A stretch of DNA of 12,585 bases, taken from assembly GCA_964374095.1 (NCBI GenBank), contig CAYJXJ010000138.1, forward strand, positions 1-12,585. The letters run 5' to 3'. The stretch comes from CAYJXJ01 sp964374095. Lineage in GTDB: Bacteria > Elusimicrobiota > Elusimicrobia > UBA1565 > UBA9628. Below, piece by piece: positions 11,009 to 12,585 of this stretch (positions are counted from its first letter, which is position 1; every line of letters starts with the position of its first letter). The notes under the pieces were generated by a model. That model made no database searches. It saw nothing but the letters and a program-made list of their open reading frames with translations, and was not told the origin of the DNA. A program made the position numbers and the translations under genes.

Positions 11009-12585
11009 CTAGCCAAGCCGCGCCGGAGTCTCTAACTTTTCGAGCGCCGACACCATTTCCCCAGCGCTCGAAAAGCGCATTTCCGCGTTGGGTTCCAGGG
11101 CCTTGGCTAGGACAGCGTCGATCCCCGGAGGCAAATCCGGCGAAATCTGGGAAGCGGGGACGTACGCCTTGTTCATCTTGTTCATCAGCATGCCGCCGCC
11201 GGTCCCATTGAATGCCTGGCGCCCGGTCATGGCTTCATAAAGGCAGACTCCCAAGGAAAATATATCGGACTCGCGCCGCACGACACCCTGTTCCTGCTCC
11301 GGGGCCATGTAGGGAGGGGTGCCCACGACCGTATTGGTCAGGGAGTACCGGCTCAGGGCCTCCTTGGCCAGCCGGGCGATTCCAAAATCCATGACCCGAG
11401 CCCGGCCCTCGCCGTCGATCATGACGTTGGAGGGTTTCAGGTCCCGGTGGATCACTCCCTTGGAGTGGGCGTAATCGAGAGCCGCGGCCACGCCCCGGAA
11501 GACATCCCGGGCCTTGACGAAGCCGAGCTTTCCCTCCGAGAAGAGCTCGAAAAGAGTTTTGCCGGCGATGTGCTCGAAGACCAGGTAAATCTCCCCATCC
11601 GCCTCGACGATGGCGTAGATCTCCACCACGTTGGCGTGCCGCAGGCGGGCCACGGCCTTAGCCTCGGCGATAAACCGCTCGCGCTCCTGGGGGTCCTTCT
11701 TAATCTCATCACGCATCCGCTTGATCGCCACGCGCCGCTCCAGCGAGCGGTCGCGGCCTTCGTAGACGATTCCCATCCCCCCCTCTCCGATCGGGCGCAC
11801 GATCTCGTACTGCCCCCGCAAAAGGGTCGCCGGCCTGGCCAGCGGCGTGGCGATGCCGTGCAAGTCGGCGTCCCCCGCGCGGCCGTTGAACGCCCCGACC
11901 GCCGGAGCCTGCCGGCCCATCCTGGCCAGGGCGGTCTTGACCCGGGGCCCGACCACGCTCCAAAGCCCCAAAGCGATCAGGATACCGCCCACCAGCGCCA
12001 CCCCCACCAGGAGGCCGAAATGCTGAGACCGCGGCGCCGCGGGCGCGGGAGCTCCGGAGCCGAGGCCGTCCTCGCCGGGAAACAGGAACATGATGTCGCT
12101 CTCGGCCGGCATCTGCAGGGCTGAATCCAGGCTGGCCTGGAACCGGGGGTCGATGGAAACAGCGGTCTTCAAGGAGGCGATCATGCCCTGACGGTCGCCC
12201 AGACCTCCCAAGGCATGGGCGCGGTTGGCATGGGCGAAGGCGTCCCGGGGGTTGGCTTCCAGGGCGAGATTGGCCGCCGCAAGCGCGCCCTTGTAGTCCT
12301 TCATGCGGTTCAACGCGTAGGCCTTGGCGTTGAGGAGCGTCGAATTGCCGGGGGCGAGCTTGAGCCCCTCGGAAGCCATGGCCGCGGCGTCGGACCAATC
12401 CTTGAGCCGGCTGTGGGCCATGGAGGCCAGGGCGTAGGCCTGGGCGTTCTGGGGATTGGCTGCGATGGCGCGCTTGGCGAAATCGACGGCCGTCTTGAAG
12501 TCGCGCACCCCCATGGCCCGGGCCGCCTGGCCCGCCAGGCGGGCCGACCCCGCGTTGCTGCCGGCGGTGAGCCCGCGCACGAGCT
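11009..12585 (-). CDS. TPR-membrane-Ser/Thr protein kinase (N-terminus cut by window edge)
   Basis: Hanks-type serine/threonine kinase with an unusual order: N-terminal tetratricopeptide repeats (about 18-150 of the visible part), a Pro/Ala-rich linker, one membrane helix (188-210), then the kinase domain (259-520) at the C-terminus. Kinase motifs are complete: glycine loop GEGGMG (265-270), VAIK with K287, HRDLKPSN (378-385) with catalytic D380, DFG (398-400), GTPPYMAPEQ (420-429) and R502 near the end. The frame is open to the right edge. The GTG at 12580 is only the first possible start inside the window, and the true start probably lies beyond it. At least four TPR-like helical pairs are seen (for example AYALASMAHSRLKDW at 49-63). 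The topology predicts TPRs on the opposite side of the membrane from the kinase, a sensor-like layout. It is upstream of tmRNA on the same strand. Substrates are unknown. Confidence 0.94.
   Translation of the reverse strand, partial: LVRGLTAGSNAGSARLAGQAARAMGVRDFKTAVDFAKRAIAANPQNAQAYALASMAHSRLKDWSDAAAMASEGLKLAPGNSTLLNAKAYALNRMKDYKGALAAANLALEANPRDAFAHANRAHALGGLGDRQGMIASLKTAVSIDPRFQASLDSALQMPAESDIMFLFPGEDGLGSGAPAPAAPRSQHFGLLVGVALVGGILIALGLWSVVGPRVKTALARMGRQAPAVGAFNGRAGDADLHGIATPLARPATLLRGQYEIVRPIGEGGMGIVYEGRDRSLERRVAIKRMRDEIKKDPQERERFIAEAKAVARLRHANVVEIYAIVEADGEIYLVFEHIAGKTLFELFSEGKLGFVKARDVFRGVAAALDYAHSKGVIHRDLKPSNVMIDGEGRARVMDFGIARLAKEALSRYSLTNTVVGTPPYMAPEQEQGVVRRESDIFSLGVCLYEAMTGRQAFNGTGGGMLMNKMNKAYVPASQISPDLPPGIDAVLAKALEPNAEMRFSSAGEMVSALEKLETPARLG

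Overview
This is a GC-rich bacterial chromosome segment with tightly packed genes on both strands, many overlapping by 4 bases. Housekeeping genes (tilS, nnrE, tmRNA), a lipoprotein signal peptide and SppA show an ordinary bacterium, probably with a Gram-negative type envelope. The mix of a FixC-like flavoprotein, GGDEF proteins, a TPR-membrane-Ser/Thr kinase and a divergent SpsF/formyltransferase/deacetylase set suggests an environmental, deeply branching lineage. Elusimicrobiota or a similar phylum is a guess from gene flavour only. No mobile element, CRISPR array, rRNA or ordinary tRNA was seen.

Layout. Positions 1-1186 (minus) hold a single-domain response regulator followed by a FixC-type electron-transfer flavoprotein:quinone oxidoreductase cut by the left edge. 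The spacer at 1187-1467 carries a promoter for the regulator and a perfect 22-base palindrome. tilS (plus, 1468-2196) converges on a minus-strand pair at 2319-3682: nnrE, then a lipoprotein cyclophilin overlapping it by 4 bases, from a clear promoter near 3707-3735. Back to back with it, a plus-strand trio at 3819-6231 has its own promoter and encodes an SpsF-like nucleotidyltransferase, a formyltransferase and a CE4 (NodB) polysaccharide deacetylase. This is probably a surface-glycan modification set.

A long minus-strand block then runs leftward from the right edge: a partial TPR-membrane-Ser/Thr kinase protein (11009 to edge); a hairpin-rich spacer; tmRNA (ssrA, 10549-10904) with a readable tag, ANTPLAWATA; a GC hairpin; and four overlapping genes. 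These are two membrane GAF-GGDEF diguanylate cyclases (the first keeps the RxxD inhibitory site, the second has lost it), the membrane protease SppA, and a five-helix Yip1-like membrane protein (10484-6243). The last gene meets the deacetylase gene tail to tail, and both stop codons lie inside one stem-loop.

The most notable items are the tmRNA with its atypical tag and T-loop, the coupled cyclase-cyclase-SppA-membrane protein operon, and the formyltransferase/deacetylase glycan trio. Also notable are short-leader or leaderless promoters, and strong palindromes at 1273-1294 and around the tmRNA. No gene-free stretch longer than about 300 bases exists once the tmRNA is recognised.
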